Part shown: positions 26,667 through 37,800 of the stretch, one piece after another
Layout: the number at the start of each line of letters is the position of its first letter
Numbering within the stretch: the first letter of the stretch is position 1
Assembly (NCBI GenBank): GCA_017397725.1
Contig: JAFQIA010000025.1
Location: forward strand, 1-52,229
Reading direction: 5' to 3'
DNA from: Clostridia bacterium
GTDB lineage: Bacteria; Bacillota; Clostridia; Monoglobales; Monoglobaceae
DNA length: 52,229 nucleotides
Made by a program: the position numbers and the translations under genes
The notes under the pieces: model-generated
Databases searched by the model: none
The model's input: the letters and a program-made list of their open reading frames with translations, nothing else
Told to the model about the DNA's origin: nothing

Positions 26667-29274
26667 ACTTCAAAATGATAATTGTATTGGTTGCCCCGTA
26701 TCTCTGGGGTACCACAATCAGATTATGCTCCATCATCGCCTCATACAAATCCATCTGGTTACCCAAGCGGATTTTTTCTGCGCGTCTTGCTTGAGAATCG
26801 TAAACCATAATGGACGACTCACAGGTTGCAATTCCCGCAATATTTTGTCCGTTTTCTTTATATTCAAACTTTGCAAGGCCGTCTTTGATCGATGTAATGT
26901 AGCCATAGGTGATATAAAGTTCCCAATCAACCCATCCACTGTTCAGCTGGCTGGGTGCTTGGGTGGCATAGCTCCACACAACGTCTGCCTCGGTGATCTC
27001 GCCCAGACTGTTTTTGAATATACGCAAAACATCACCCGATTGAATGTTGTTCGGTCCTCTGTTTGCCGCATCCCATCGTGCAGGCATCGCATCAAAGGTA
27101 CGGCCTTCCGCCGCGTAATAGGTATACTTTACACCATTGATCCATACATCGGCAGCCTGAACAGACTCCTCTTCTTCGGTGTCATACACTTGATAGACAG
27201 AATCCACAAGCACCAGATGGTGATACCAGTCACCCTGCGCCAGATTGTCTGTTTCGAACAAAACAATATCCGCCGCGATGGTAGCATCGTTGGTTTTGTA
27301 TGCAGTTGCCCGATAATTGGTGCTGCCCATAATGTCAGTGCGTGCCATCACCGCAAATTCCTTGTCCTGAGGGTTCATTTTTGTAGGGTCAGGAACAACA
27401 AAGCAAATAGTGCTATCTATAAGCTTAACTTTAGGTCCCAGCATTCCGCTGCCCGCATAATAATACATTTGTTCTCTCGCCGTTTCAGCTCTCAGCACAT
27501 TGTTATCTGCAGGCGTTTGTCCATAAGGAACCGCTGTTTCCATCCACTTGATTTTGTTGTCGCTGTCCAGCGCGAAACGTATGACCTGCTTGCTGATTCT
27601 TCCGCTTCGTGCAGAAAGAGCTGCTTCAATCTCCGCATCGGTCTTTTTGGCAACGCCGTCAATTAACACCTTTTTGCTGCACTCAAACACCTGTAAGGCG
27701 CCGGACTGACGCAGAATCTTCATTCGGTAGCTTCCGAAATTTTCTCTTGCGGTTGTTGCCACAATGTATCCGGCTTCAAAGGGGGTTTTTACGCTGTCGT
27801 CCAGATACACGCACACGCCAAAGGCATCGATATATGCAGTGACATTGTCCCCTGCGGCGATGTTTCTCATATTTGTGGTGTAATACTCATCGGCAATGGG
27901 ATAGAGAATGTTGTTAATCTTCAACTTGGTCTTTCCGTTTTCCTTTTGGATGGTGGCAATTTCTCCGGTTACCGTGCTGTTGCTGATGATGATTTCACAA
28001 TAGTTTGCCGACTTGCATACGCTCAAAACGGCATCCTCGGCAATATCGTCAAAAATCTTCTCGTTTCTCTTATCGTCATAGATTTTTAAGTATTCAACAT
28101 CATCCAGAGAGAGAACATTGGTATTGTCTATCTTGTCATAGATTTTCATCTTTTCGGAATTGATTGACATAACAACCATATCCGTATAATTTTTGATGAT
28201 GGCAATGTCATAGACGCCTCGTTCCGACTTACTCAGGAAAATCTGACCCTTGCGCAGATTCTCAAATGCCTGTCTGACTCTGTTGGAATAGTTCTCGCCA
28301 TTTCGTACCACCGTAGAACCGGCACTGATAGAAATCTTTCTCTCGGTTTTTCCATCAAAATAGGATACCTCATTGGTGGAGGGATTAAAACCTTCAAAAT
28401 CCTCCACATCAATAATAATGCTGTCATCGTTTCCGGTCAGGAAAATCATAAATACGGTCTTTCCATCCTTGGTGTCACGGTAATAGGCACTGACCTGTCT
28501 GCCCAGATACTCCACGGCATCCGCACATTCATTCTTGAATACCACATTGTCGATTCTTACCTGATGGACTTCGCAAGCGGAACCAGTGTCTACCGAAATA
28601 CCAAAGGCGCTCTTAAGAATACCCCGCACATGCTTCACCTTGAAGTAATAATCCATGACTGTGGTTTCGTCGCCGGTGTGATAAGTTTCCTCACCGTCGC
28701 TGGTATAGTTATTGACTCTCACGATGGGGGCAAAGAGGGTATCGTAAAGAATCTCACAGGTTTCGATAAATGTCAATTCTTCCAGCGCACCCATCCGGCT
28801 TGCAATATCAAACTGGTTTGCCAGAATCCGATAACCAATGGGGAATCCGCCCTTGAGCCCGGCAATTTCCTTATAACCCAGAGCATTGAGCAACATGGTG
28901 ATTGCCTCATCTCTGCTGATGACATCTCCCGGGTTGAATTTCCCGTCGCTGCCGCCCACAACCCCCATTTGGGTCAGGGTGTTGATGGTGTTTGCTGCCC
29001 AATGGTCAGCAGGCAGATCGGTATAGTATCTCTTGTCGCAAATATTCTTCTCAGTTACTCCAATGATGTTTCCTACATAAAGAGCAAATTCCGCTCTTGT
29101 AACGGGGGTAACTGCCAGACTCTCATCAAGCAAAGGTTCTACAATGCCCAAGGTGGTCAGCACTGACATCTTTTCGTTGTTAATTGCCGAGGTTGTTTCC
29201 TCCGCCATCGCCGGAATCTGAACTGCCGACATCAAAAATATCAATGTCAAAATGAATGCTATTATCTTTTTCAT
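26665..29274 (-). CDS. SLH-domain surface protein with long uncharacterised C-terminal region
   Basis: The protein of about 869 residues has a signal peptide (MKKIIAFILTLIFLMSAV, cleavage near PAMA-EE). N-terminal SLH repeats follow at about 35-190 (VTPVTRAEFALYVGNIIG, GVVGGSDGKFNPGDVISRDEA). The remaining ~650 residues are beta-rich and match no family I recognise, but align by eye with the C-terminal region of the 9703-13131 protein. Shared landmarks include VRGILKSAFG (~220), YIVATTARENF (~502), the KKTDAEIEAAL segment (~545) and the ending of the type VVPQRYGAT. ATG at 29274 is chosen because GGAGGTGG sits nine bases upstream. It is the last gene of the long - strand run before the AraC gene. 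A role as an S-layer-associated scaffold or glycan binder is speculative. Confidence 0.82.
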   Translation of the reverse strand: MKKIIAFILTLIFLMSAVQIPAMAEETTSAINNEKMSVLTTLGIVEPLLDESLAVTPVTRAEFALYVGNIIGVTEKNICDKRYYTDLPADHWAANTINTLTQMGVVGGSDGKFNPGDVISRDEAITMLLNALGYKEIAGLKGGFPIGYRILANQFDIASRMGALEELTFIETCEILYDTLFAPIVRVNNYTSDGEETYHTGDETTVMDYYFKVKHVRGILKSAFGISVDTGSACEVHQVRIDNVVFKNECADAVEYLGRQVSAYYRDTKDGKTVFMIFLTGNDDSIIIDVEDFEGFNPSTNEVSYFDGKTERKISISAGSTVVRNGENYSNRVRQAFENLRKGQIFLSKSERGVYDIAIIKNYTDMVVMSINSEKMKIYDKIDNTNVLSLDDVEYLKIYDDKRNEKIFDDIAEDAVLSVCKSANYCEIIISNSTVTGEIATIQKENGKTKLKINNILYPIADEYYTTNMRNIAAGDNVTAYIDAFGVCVYLDDSVKTPFEAGYIVATTARENFGSYRMKILRQSGALQVFECSKKVLIDGVAKKTDAEIEAALSARSGRISKQVIRFALDSDNKIKWMETAVPYGQTPADNNVLRAETAREQMYYYAGSGMLGPKVKLIDSTICFVVPDPTKMNPQDKEFAVMARTDIMGSTNYRATAYKTNDATIAADIVLFETDNLAQGDWYHHLVLVDSVYQVYDTEEEESVQAADVWINGVKYTYYAAEGRTFDAMPARWDAANRGPNNIQSGDVLRIFKNSLGEITEADVVWSYATQAPSQLNSGWVDWELYITYGYITSIKDGLAKFEYKENGQNIAGIATCESSIMVYDSQARRAEKIRLGNQMDLYEAMMEHNLIVVPQRYGATNTIIILK

Positions 29275-29297
29275 ATTCAATGTCCACCTCCGGTTTC

Positions 29298-32200
29298 TTA
29301 TAATGACAGCATATTATAGATGATGGTTGCCGCCTCTGCTCTTTGGGCAAACGCCGTGGGATTGAAGTTGGTGCCATCACCCTTGATTACCCCTGCATCC
29401 TTCAGGGTATATACTGCTTCGCCGGCGTACTCTGCAATACTGTCGTTATCTGCAAATTCTTCAAAATATTCCGGCATCTTAAATCCATAGTTAAATACCT
29501 GTGCCACTCTGTTTAGGATGACTGCCATATCCTGTCTGGTAATCCGTTGACCAGTACCAAAAGTCTTGTCATCATAGCCTGTAATCAAGCCATCTTTTGC
29601 AGCAATGGCAATGTAGCTGTAATACCATTCATTCTTGTCCACATCGGTAAAGTCCGCATCGGCATCCTCTGCTATATCGCAGAAAGCAAGGACAATCATC
29701 TTGGTAAACTCTTCTCTTGTTACATAATCCTCTGGACAGAACAAATCCTTGCTCTTTCCGTTCAGAATGTTTCTTTCGGTCAGGAAAACAATGGCATCCC
29801 GACCCCAATACTCATCCGAAACATCTGCGAAGATGTTTTTGGGGATTTCCTTGACAGGCTCTTGGTTACCCTGGGTACTGGTTGTGGGAACTCCGCCAAG
29901 GGAGTTGCCCAAAGTGTTGCCACCGCCACCCACAAGGGAACCGCCGCCACCGCCGAAGGAACCGCCACCACCACCGCCGCCGGGAGGGGGAGGCGGGGGT
30001 ACTGCTTCAATGGCAGTTTTCAGGGCGGGATAATCTCCATAAGTGTTTCCACTGATGGCCTGTGCAACATCCAAAGTTACCTTGGAGCTGTCCACCCCGA
30101 TATCGCCTGCAAATTTTTGAAGCACAGGGACTATATTTTCATAGCCGTTGGGGGTTGCTACCAGATTCAGCACAAACGCCTTATTAAGAGTGCCCTTTAA
30201 GGCAGAAATGCTGCTGATATTCTTCTGCTTTACATCTGCGGTGATGCTTGCCTGCAGAGTGTCGGTGAAATAGCTTCCTGCAAAGAATTCCGCAATGTCG
30301 GCGGTTTCTGTCGAGAGATAATCGGCACACTTAAAGAGATTGGTCATCACACCTGCGTTGACGCAGGCGATGATTTCACTCTTTCTTGCCGCGCTGCGGT
30401 TTGTTGCAACGTCGGTTGCATCTACCGTATTGTTTGCATAATAATCTTGCAGAATGCTGTATGCCGCCTCAGGAACACTGTCGGTGAATTCCCCAAACCC
30501 AAGTGCCGCCGCATTGGCCTTTGCATCGTTCACAAAATCGGTGGAACCGAGCATGATGGTCACTGCAGTTTGGTTTTCATCTTCATTCACAAAGGGCAGT
30601 CTTTCCAATTGGGGACCATTACCGATATTGGTGTATGCCTTGTATACACCGCTTGTATCTACGGTGGTAAATCCCGCCTTGAACAGGTACACCCCCTCTT
30701 CGGTTGCCTTTGTCTGTGCGATGGTATGAATCACGCCACTCATATCCACACCTTCTGCAAGGTTTGCAAAAGATTTGTCCGGCTGATAAACCAACAGTGT
30801 CACGGTTTTGTTTTTATTATTCAAGTTGGTTTCGCCTATCTCAAAAATCGTTCCGCTTGCAGGTGTAACAGTACCCAAAATCACGGGGTCTGCCAATGCC
30901 GCAAAGTTTTGCATACTGTCTACTACATAGAGGATGATTGCGGGATTGGTTGCCGCAGGCACGGTAAAGGGCAAGGACACCGAACCCACCATGTCGGTTG
31001 CAGGAAGGGGAACATCCTTGTAATATACCGATTTCAGCTCCGCACCGTCAAAGCAAGCCGCAACCAACGTTGCATCCTGTTTCTGCCCCGTGGGGTTGAG
31101 GACGGTAATCTCTGCCGAAACTGCATCGGATGCAGAAAGGGTTGCAATATCCGCAACCTTTTGTCCGCCCTTAGCCAGATACAGGTTTCCGATTGCCATC
31201 ATTTGAGGATAAGTAATGGAAAAACTGTATTCTTTATCAAGTGCAGAGAGGGTGTATCCGCCACCGCTCTCTAAGTAGTTCTCGGTGGTAAGTGTCAGCA
31301 CACCGCTTGTTTTGTTGGTTGCAACATAGTTCGTGGTGGCAAAGGGAATGGTTACACCATTCTTTTTCAAAGTTACCTGAGAAGCAATGGCAGTACTATC
31401 TATCACATTGGATACAGCAATCTCAAATTTCTTTGCGATTGCTGACATCTCCGGTGCAAACGCGAGGGATTCCTCGGTGCAATCAATCATCTTTGCGGAG
31501 GATGCCGTTACTCTGCCGCTTCCGTCAAAAATGTCGGAAGAATGGGAAATCACAATGTTGTCAAGCTGAAACCCGTTTCCTACATTCCATCCCTGTTCTA
31601 TCTGGAACTGGAGGGTCTTTGCCGAATATTGACCGCAGATAAACTTTTTCTGGAAGGTGGTATCCTTCTGACAACCTGCGTAGATACCATCAAAGTAATA
31701 ATAGGCAATTCCGTTTACCGTATCAATAAAGATTTCGGAATTGTGCCATTCATCAAGAGAAAGGTTTACCTTGGTTTCGTTTTCATAGCTTGCGGTAAAC
31801 CAGCCAAGATTTTCCACGCCCTCATAGGTACTGTAGGTCCCATAAATGTTGGCAGAGGACTGGTCTCTTGCCCCATCCGCGTTGATGGGGGCGATACCGC
31901 CAAGACAGGGACCCCAGTTGTAGATTCCGCCGTTGGCTGCAATGACGCTGTCCCCCATGGGGTTGTCAGTATGGTTGGTCTTGATTCTCAAAAAGGGTTT
32001 ATTGGATGCAGTGTTTGTCTTTGCATCAAAGGAAATCTTGTAGGTTCCGTTGTTGGTCTGGAATCCACCGTTGGGAAGCCACACCTGCAATGCCGTATAT
32101 CCGCTGGCATTGCTTGCATAATCCGAGTCAAGCTGAATATACTTGTCGGTGCCGCCCTCCGTTTTGGGGGCAACAGTATAATTGAAGTTTGCTTTGGGGC

Positions 32201-32420
32201 TGAGCAGTTCTGCTTTTTTGCTTTGGGCATTGTTGTAAACCGCGTTAAATGCAGATTTGTCCGCCGTTGCCGTAACGGTATCCACATCGTCAAAGTCCAG
32301 ACGGTAAAGCTCCGTATAGGTTTCCTCTGCAAAAGCAACCGTTTCACGCCAGACTCCTCCGCCGGGAATTGCCATAGCAAGCACCGTCAGCGCCAGAAAT
32401 ATTGTACTAAGTCTCTTCAT
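29298..32420 (-). CDS. Secreted glycan-binding-like protein with Gly-rich linker and C-terminal SLH
   Basis: The 1040-residue protein has a signal peptide ending near VAFAEE (about 30). A ~270-residue beta-sandwich-like module follows (about 35-300), containing ELYRLDFD, WGPCLGGIAPINADG and YYYFDGIYAG and ending FQLDNIVISHSSD. The same module occurs in the next two upstream proteins. Ig-like regions (310-540) and a helical region (about 600-830) come next. Then follow a Pro/Gly tract (PPPPPPGGGGGGG) and three SLH repeats (about 880-1040; FADVSDEYWGRDAI, FTDVDKNEWYYSYI, FADNDSIAEYAG). The helical-Gly-SLH tail is the same layout as in the 6099-9683 protein. No catalytic motif is visible. The gene is 23 bases upstream of the SLH gene and probably cotranscribed. 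Confidence 0.83.
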   Translation of the reverse strand: MKRLSTIFLALTVLAMAIPGGGVWRETVAFAEETYTELYRLDFDDVDTVTATADKSAFNAVYNNAQSKKAELLSPKANFNYTVAPKTEGGTDKYIQLDSDYASNASGYTALQVWLPNGGFQTNNGTYKISFDAKTNTASNKPFLRIKTNHTDNPMGDSVIAANGGIYNWGPCLGGIAPINADGARDQSSANIYGTYSTYEGVENLGWFTASYENETKVNLSLDEWHNSEIFIDTVNGIAYYYFDGIYAGCQKDTTFQKKFICGQYSAKTLQFQIEQGWNVGNGFQLDNIVISHSSDIFDGSGRVTASSAKMIDCTEESLAFAPEMSAIAKKFEIAVSNVIDSTAIASQVTLKKNGVTIPFATTNYVATNKTSGVLTLTTENYLESGGGYTLSALDKEYSFSITYPQMMAIGNLYLAKGGQKVADIATLSASDAVSAEITVLNPTGQKQDATLVAACFDGAELKSVYYKDVPLPATDMVGSVSLPFTVPAATNPAIILYVVDSMQNFAALADPVILGTVTPASGTIFEIGETNLNNKNKTVTLLVYQPDKSFANLAEGVDMSGVIHTIAQTKATEEGVYLFKAGFTTVDTSGVYKAYTNIGNGPQLERLPFVNEDENQTAVTIMLGSTDFVNDAKANAAALGFGEFTDSVPEAAYSILQDYYANNTVDATDVATNRSAARKSEIIACVNAGVMTNLFKCADYLSTETADIAEFFAGSYFTDTLQASITADVKQKNISSISALKGTLNKAFVLNLVATPNGYENIVPVLQKFAGDIGVDSSKVTLDVAQAISGNTYGDYPALKTAIEAVPPPPPPGGGGGGGSFGGGGGSLVGGGGNTLGNSLGGVPTTSTQGNQEPVKEIPKNIFADVSDEYWGRDAIVFLTERNILNGKSKDLFCPEDYVTREEFTKMIVLAFCDIAEDADADFTDVDKNEWYYSYIAIAAKDGLITGYDDKTFGTGQRITRQDMAVILNRVAQVFNYGFKMPEYFEEFADNDSIAEYAGEAVYTLKDAGVIKGDGTNFNPTAFAQRAEAATIIYNMLSL

Positions 32421-32449
32421 TTCCGTTCATCGTCCTCTCTGGTGAATTC

Positions 32450-32482
32450 TTTTCGGAGACGGTCAACGACCGTCTCCGAAAA
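32450..32482 (-). other. Strong intercistronic hairpin
   Basis: A 15-bp perfect inverted repeat with a 3-base loop (arms TTTTCGGAGACGGTC at 32450-32464 and its complement at 32468-32482) lies between two genes of the - strand run. No T tract follows on either strand, so an mRNA-stabilising or processing hairpin is more likely than a terminator. Confidence 0.75.
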
Positions 32483-32497
32483 CCTGCATCAAAGCGA

Positions 32498-34846
32498 TTA
32501 TTCCAAGGTGCACGCAGCGCCCATAGGCTCTACATCGCTTAGGTTGTTCCATACAAAAGCAGATACTTCCACATTTTCTGCACTTTCCACCGTCAAGCTT
32601 ACGGTGCCGTCAAAAAGTCCTCTCTTGGAAGAAATCGGTTTAAAGTCCACATCGGACAGGTTGCCGTCATTGTAGATTGCAAGGATGAGATAGCCGGTCT
32701 GGGTTGTGCTGGTACCATTTCTCAGGACCGCCTTTGCGGTCACGGTATCACCTGCAGCGATTGACTCTCCGTTGTCATCGGTGAGCTCCAGACTCATCAG
32801 CTCTGTCTCAGTTTCCATCACTTCGGTTACGCCTGTACCAAGAATCAGCTTGCCTGCAATATATGCGTTTTCACCTACAACATAAACACGATATACCCCG
32901 TTGGTGCCGAGGGCAGATGCAAAGCCAATGTTGATGGTATTTGCTGTTTTGATTACTTCTGCATCCACCTTTTGACCGGTCGCACCATTCACAATCACTA
33001 CATCCTTAATCTCGCCGATGGCCCCGCCTGTTGTAAGGGTCAGCTTTTTAGAATTTGCCGACAAATCAACCGCGGATGCACCTTCAAAGCCTTCTGCCTT
33101 CCAATCTGTCGACTCCACTGCCTTAGAAATGATAATGTTGTCAAGCTGGAACCCATTCCATACCTGGAACTCCTGTGCAGTATGGAACTGGAGTCTGATC
33201 ATATTGTGCTTGAGCATATCGGTCTTTGTGCCTGCATAGATACCATCATAGTAATAATCAATGGTCTTTTTGTCTGCATTGATGATCATCTCTACCTTAT
33301 GCCAAGTATCTCCTGCCAAATTCACAATTCCTTTTGTTGCAAAGGAGGTTGGGAACTTCTGGGTTGTCGCCATTGCGGTTTCTGTACCAAAGGTTCCGTA
33401 AACACCGCTTGCATATGGGCTTCTCATACCGGCAGTCCAAGTGTTATTGGGCATTGTCTCGCTAAGCACCGGCACATCCTCGTCGGTCACCAAGGATCCT
33501 ATGGCACTCAGATTCCATCCAAAGTTATCAAGGGCACCGTTGGTATAGTGGGAGCTAATCAACCGATGTACAGGCTTATTTCCACCTGGTCCGGAAAGCC
33601 ATTTTGCGTCATAAGAGATTTTGTAAGTGCCGGTAGAACTGGTCATAATCTTTGCTGCTTCAGGGAGAACTACTTCCAACGCCATTCTTCCTTCTTTGCT
33701 GGTCGAGGTCGTAACCGCCGTATTGAGCACCTTCATCTCCAGATACTTGTCGCTACCGCCTTCTTCTCTGGCGCCGATTGCATAGGAAGAAGAATTTGCC
33801 TGTGTGGTATAGATTTTTGCAGTGGGATATGCCGCTGTCAAATCTGTCGAGCTGAATGCGGTTCCGTCTTCAGAATGTCCTTTTTCTGCCATAGCATCAA
33901 AGTCCAGTCTGTAAAGTTCCTCGTATTTAACGGTTTTAACAAGAGGTGCAGAAGGATTTACAACCCCGCTCTTGGAATGGGAAAAAGTGATATTGTCAAG
34001 TTTGCAACCGGACCAAACCTGATAATTCTGTATTGAGTGAATCTGAATATACTTTGCAGTATTTGTACCACAGAGGTACTTTTCCGCAAAGGTATTCCCT
34101 TCCTGAGAACCAATATACTTGCCGTTGTAGTAATAATGTGCCTTTTTGTTAATGGTATCAATCTTAATATCAACCTTGATCCACTTTTCAAATTCAAGGG
34201 AAGCTTTGTTGGTGCTTTCCAGATTCCCGGATACACCCCAGCTGTTACTGGTAGGCTCTATGCCATTGCCACTGACAAAATCCCATGTACTGTAGGTACC
34301 GCTCAGATTTTTAGACTCTTTGTCCGCCTTACCTGAATCGTTCATGGGTGCAATCGCCGCAAGACAGGGCCCCCAATGGTCAAATCCGGTTGTGGGGTAG
34401 TGATAGGTTTTCACTCTTAAATATGGAACATAAGTACCAGTCGGAATCATTGCATCAAAGGACAGTTTGTAGGTGCCGTTGTTTGCCTTGATTCCGCCAT
34501 CGGGAATTGCAATCTGAATGGCTGTCATTGCATTTCCTTGATCCTGTTTCAGGTCAATGTACTTGTCATTGCCACCTGCTGTTTTTTCCAGGATTGCATA
34601 CTGCAGATTTGCAGCATTGGTACTCAAAAGCTTTGCATCGCTACCGTAAGCGTTGTTAAACGCTGTCAAATCATTAGAAAGCGCCGCCGTCTGCATACCA
34701 TCAAAGTCCATACGGTAAAGTTCGGTATAGGCTTCCTCCTGTACGGTTGTGGTGGTAATGGTGGGTTCTGTTGCAGACACCATCTGCATACCAAAGATTG
34801 ACAGAACCATTACGGTTACTAAAAGAACACTTACTGTCTTTTTCAT
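32498..34846 (-). CDS. Secreted protein with two copies of a ~270-residue module and an Ig-like C-terminus
   Basis: The protein of about 782 residues has a signal peptide (MKKTVSVLLVTVMVLSIFGM, cleavage near residue 25). Two copies of the same module follow. The first (about 40-300) runs from ELYRMDFDGM through WGPCLAAIAPMND and YYYNGKYIG to CKLDNITFSHSK. The second (about 310-590) runs from ELYRLDFDAM to FQLDNIIISKAV. A C-terminal Ig-like part (about 600-782) includes AGDTVTAKAVLRNGTSTTQ. No SLH, sortase or catalytic motif is visible, so it should be released or held by glycan binding. ATG at 34846 is preferred to the codon at 34867, with GAGGGA upstream. It is cotranscribed with the GH-A genes. 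A glycan-binding role is inferred from architecture only. Confidence 0.82.
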   Translation of the reverse strand: MKKTVSVLLVTVMVLSIFGMQMVSATEPTITTTTVQEEAYTELYRMDFDGMQTAALSNDLTAFNNAYGSDAKLLSTNAANLQYAILEKTAGGNDKYIDLKQDQGNAMTAIQIAIPDGGIKANNGTYKLSFDAMIPTGTYVPYLRVKTYHYPTTGFDHWGPCLAAIAPMNDSGKADKESKNLSGTYSTWDFVSGNGIEPTSNSWGVSGNLESTNKASLEFEKWIKVDIKIDTINKKAHYYYNGKYIGSQEGNTFAEKYLCGTNTAKYIQIHSIQNYQVWSGCKLDNITFSHSKSGVVNPSAPLVKTVKYEELYRLDFDAMAEKGHSEDGTAFSSTDLTAAYPTAKIYTTQANSSSYAIGAREEGGSDKYLEMKVLNTAVTTSTSKEGRMALEVVLPEAAKIMTSSTGTYKISYDAKWLSGPGGNKPVHRLISSHYTNGALDNFGWNLSAIGSLVTDEDVPVLSETMPNNTWTAGMRSPYASGVYGTFGTETAMATTQKFPTSFATKGIVNLAGDTWHKVEMIINADKKTIDYYYDGIYAGTKTDMLKHNMIRLQFHTAQEFQVWNGFQLDNIIISKAVESTDWKAEGFEGASAVDLSANSKKLTLTTGGAIGEIKDVVIVNGATGQKVDAEVIKTANTINIGFASALGTNGVYRVYVVGENAYIAGKLILGTGVTEVMETETELMSLELTDDNGESIAAGDTVTAKAVLRNGTSTTQTGYLILAIYNDGNLSDVDFKPISSKRGLFDGTVSLTVESAENVEVSAFVWNNLSDVEPMGAACTLE

Positions 34847-34892
34847 TTTATTTCCCTCTTTCTTCATAATAATATATTTACAGGTTTATTAT

Positions 34893-37800
34893 TTACTGTA
34901 ATTGTGTGAAACTGCCGATGAGATAGCTTGGAGAAATTCCGGTTTCGATGGTGTATGTGCCCGATGCCTGTGATATGGCTTGTTCATTGCCGTAAGCATC
35001 CAGCAATCGGATTTGGCTGGTGCCAAGATTCAGGCTGACGGTTTCAGGATTCTTGTTTGCCCAGAGGACAACCGCATCCTCGCCGCCTCGCAGTTTGAAT
35101 TGATATGCCGTCACCTCGTCACTCAGCTTTATGCTTTGCACAAACTCCGCACCAATCATTAGGTTCTGGTAGTTTGCCGCCATCAGGAATAAGGGTTTTG
35201 CCTCATAGCCAATCTGTGCATAGGCACCCTTGACAAATCCGAATCGGTTTTCCTTATCATCATTATAAAGCCCTACATCGTTGAACGCGTACCAACTGAT
35301 TTTGTCAAACAATTTGTTTGCAACATTGATAACATTGCCTCGTACAAAGTTGGCGGCCTGCTGCTCTTCATCGGGGAACCCGTATTTGCCAACACTAGGC
35401 CAACCCCACTCGGTGGCATAAAAGTCAACATCTTCATGCCCATACTTTTGGAACAGTGCTTTGTAGTCTTTTACAAAAGTCACATAGTCTGCATCTTCCG
35501 GTGTCTGGGTGTTGGCATAGGGATGCACCGCCACGCCGTCCATATATTTTTTGCCGTCCTTAGGAAGTGCCTTAAGCACCTGCTCGGTCCAATCAAACTC
35601 GCCAAAACCGACGCCGCTCATACCCCAGACCTTGACGGTGGGATATTTGTCCTTGACCGCATTGTATACCGCCACAAGCATATTGGCATAATCTGCGGGC
35701 GTCGTTTTGTCGGGGTTAAAGGCAGTTCCTGTCAGATAATACTCGTTCCACACCTCAATATCCTTGGGAGGCGTGCCATACATCTGTTCATAGAATGCAC
35801 AGTAGTCTACCGCAAACTTGGCAAACGCCTTGAGTGCCTCGGGAGAACGGGGCGGGTTTTCCGCCGTGATATTGGGATTGTTATACGCAACCGCCCCAAG
35901 GAGGTCAAACCCCTTGTCGCGGCAGGTTTCATACCACAGAGCTCTCCATTTGTCATAGGGGAGATTACCCTCTGCATCCACAAGTTCAAACTTCACCGCG
36001 CCGCCACGGACAACGCCAAAGCCCAGCCTATCCATCAGCGGAAGCTCCAGATATCCGTCATTGGCATCCAAGGTGTATCGGGTTGCAAACTGGACGCCCA
36101 TATTGCTGTCCTGTTCCCCATTCTTCGGTGCATTTGCCACCGAGAACTTGTAGTCCAGACCCTTGGTAATCAACCGTCCACCTTGGCTATACAATTCCGA
36201 TACCAGATGGTAATACCCGTATCCGCCCGAATTTGCGGTGATGGTAAAGGTTTGTACCTCTCTGCCCGCCATAGAAACCGTCTTTTGGTTGGTGTATACG
36301 GTGTTGCCGCTTTCGTCTTTGACGGAATATTTCAAGATATAGGTTTCCCCGTATCGATCCTTGTTCTTCACCTTCACCTGAAAGGCAGCATTCTCTTTTT
36401 CAAAGAAGATATGTCCCGTATGGTCTGAGGTCATATCAATAAGTACTTCCTCACGAATTTCCGCAGGAAGTGCGGGGTCGGAATCCCGCAGGGTTTCGAT
36501 GATTACATTATCAAAATAAATATCGCTCTGGCTATCCTCGTTCAGGAAGGTCACCTTACTCAAATCTTTCAGGCTTTCCGGCATATAGGTACTGCCGTAG
36601 AGCACATCGTCCTTATACCAGTAAACCACTCTTGATTCAAAGTCCAGATAAACATCAATCTGCATCCATTCATTGGGGATATATGCCGCTCTTTCATCGT
36701 CCATATCCCAGCTTGTAATGTCGGGATAATAACCAAGGGTTCCCCCGTCATAGAGCAGTTTTGCCGAGGGCCCCGAACCTTGCATATATACAATAAACTT
36801 GTTGATATATCCCAATGTCAGGTAGTTAAATTGCAGATGCAACACATCATCACGAATCGTTTTAGGGAAGTTCTTTATCAGGCTGGTGTTGCCGCCATCG
36901 GATTCCAAAAACAGGGTGCCGTCTACCACTATCGCATTGCCGGAAACCGAATCAAATCCAAACTTTACATCTTCGGTTTCAAAGTCAAGCTCCGTCCGGA
37001 ACAGCTCCGGCAGATACTCATATTCCACATCCTGAATCAGGGGATCTAAATCCTCCCACAAAAACGCCCTTACCTTGACAGAAGTTCCGTCCTCGATGGT
37101 GATGGTCATAGAATCTTCTGTCAACATTTCGTCTATAGAAAGATTCTTAAGCAATGCCTGAGAAAAGATTTCATCGTTGTAAATAGCAATAAACAACTGT
37201 GCCTGCCGTACTTCTCCGGTTCCGTTGCGCAACTGCGCCGTTGCGGTGACGGTGTCACCGGCACCAAGAAGACCGCCATTGTCATCTTTCAGCTCCAGGG
37301 AAATTCCCTCTAACTTCGCTTGGTTCACCACGGCGCCACTCCCCAGCTTGACCGAAACACCGCCAAACTCGTCCTTGCCGTTTAGGTAGACGGTATAGGT
37401 TCCGTTTTGGGACAGGGCATTCGGAAAATTCAGGGTAATACGATTGCCTGCAACCAAATAGCTATGGGGAACTTCTTCTGCCGAACTGCAGTCAATGACC
37501 TTTACTGACTGGATATCCGCAACCTCGCTGTATACCGTCAGACTGGTCAAATCCTCTGCCACATCCACCGCCGAAACATTGGTGGAAATGGGTGCCTCTG
37601 CCGCAGAGGACAGTTTGGAGAAAGTAACATTATCAAGCTGGCATCCGCTGTATGCACGCCATCCCTGATACACCTGAATCTGCACATACTTAGGAGTAAA
37701 GGGGTTTAACAAGTATCTTTCTGCAAAGGTTTCTCCTGACTGGGTGCCAAGATACACCCCGTCATAGTAATAATCAATTTTTTTGTTGTCCGTATCCATC

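Noticed and set aside
26650..27666. Long open frame of 338 codons on the + strand
   Set aside because: It lies antisense within the SLH protein gene, has no recognisable domain and a composition of a shadow frame.
31542..32675. 377-codon + strand open frame
   Set aside because: Antisense to two secreted-protein genes; no start signal and no domain.
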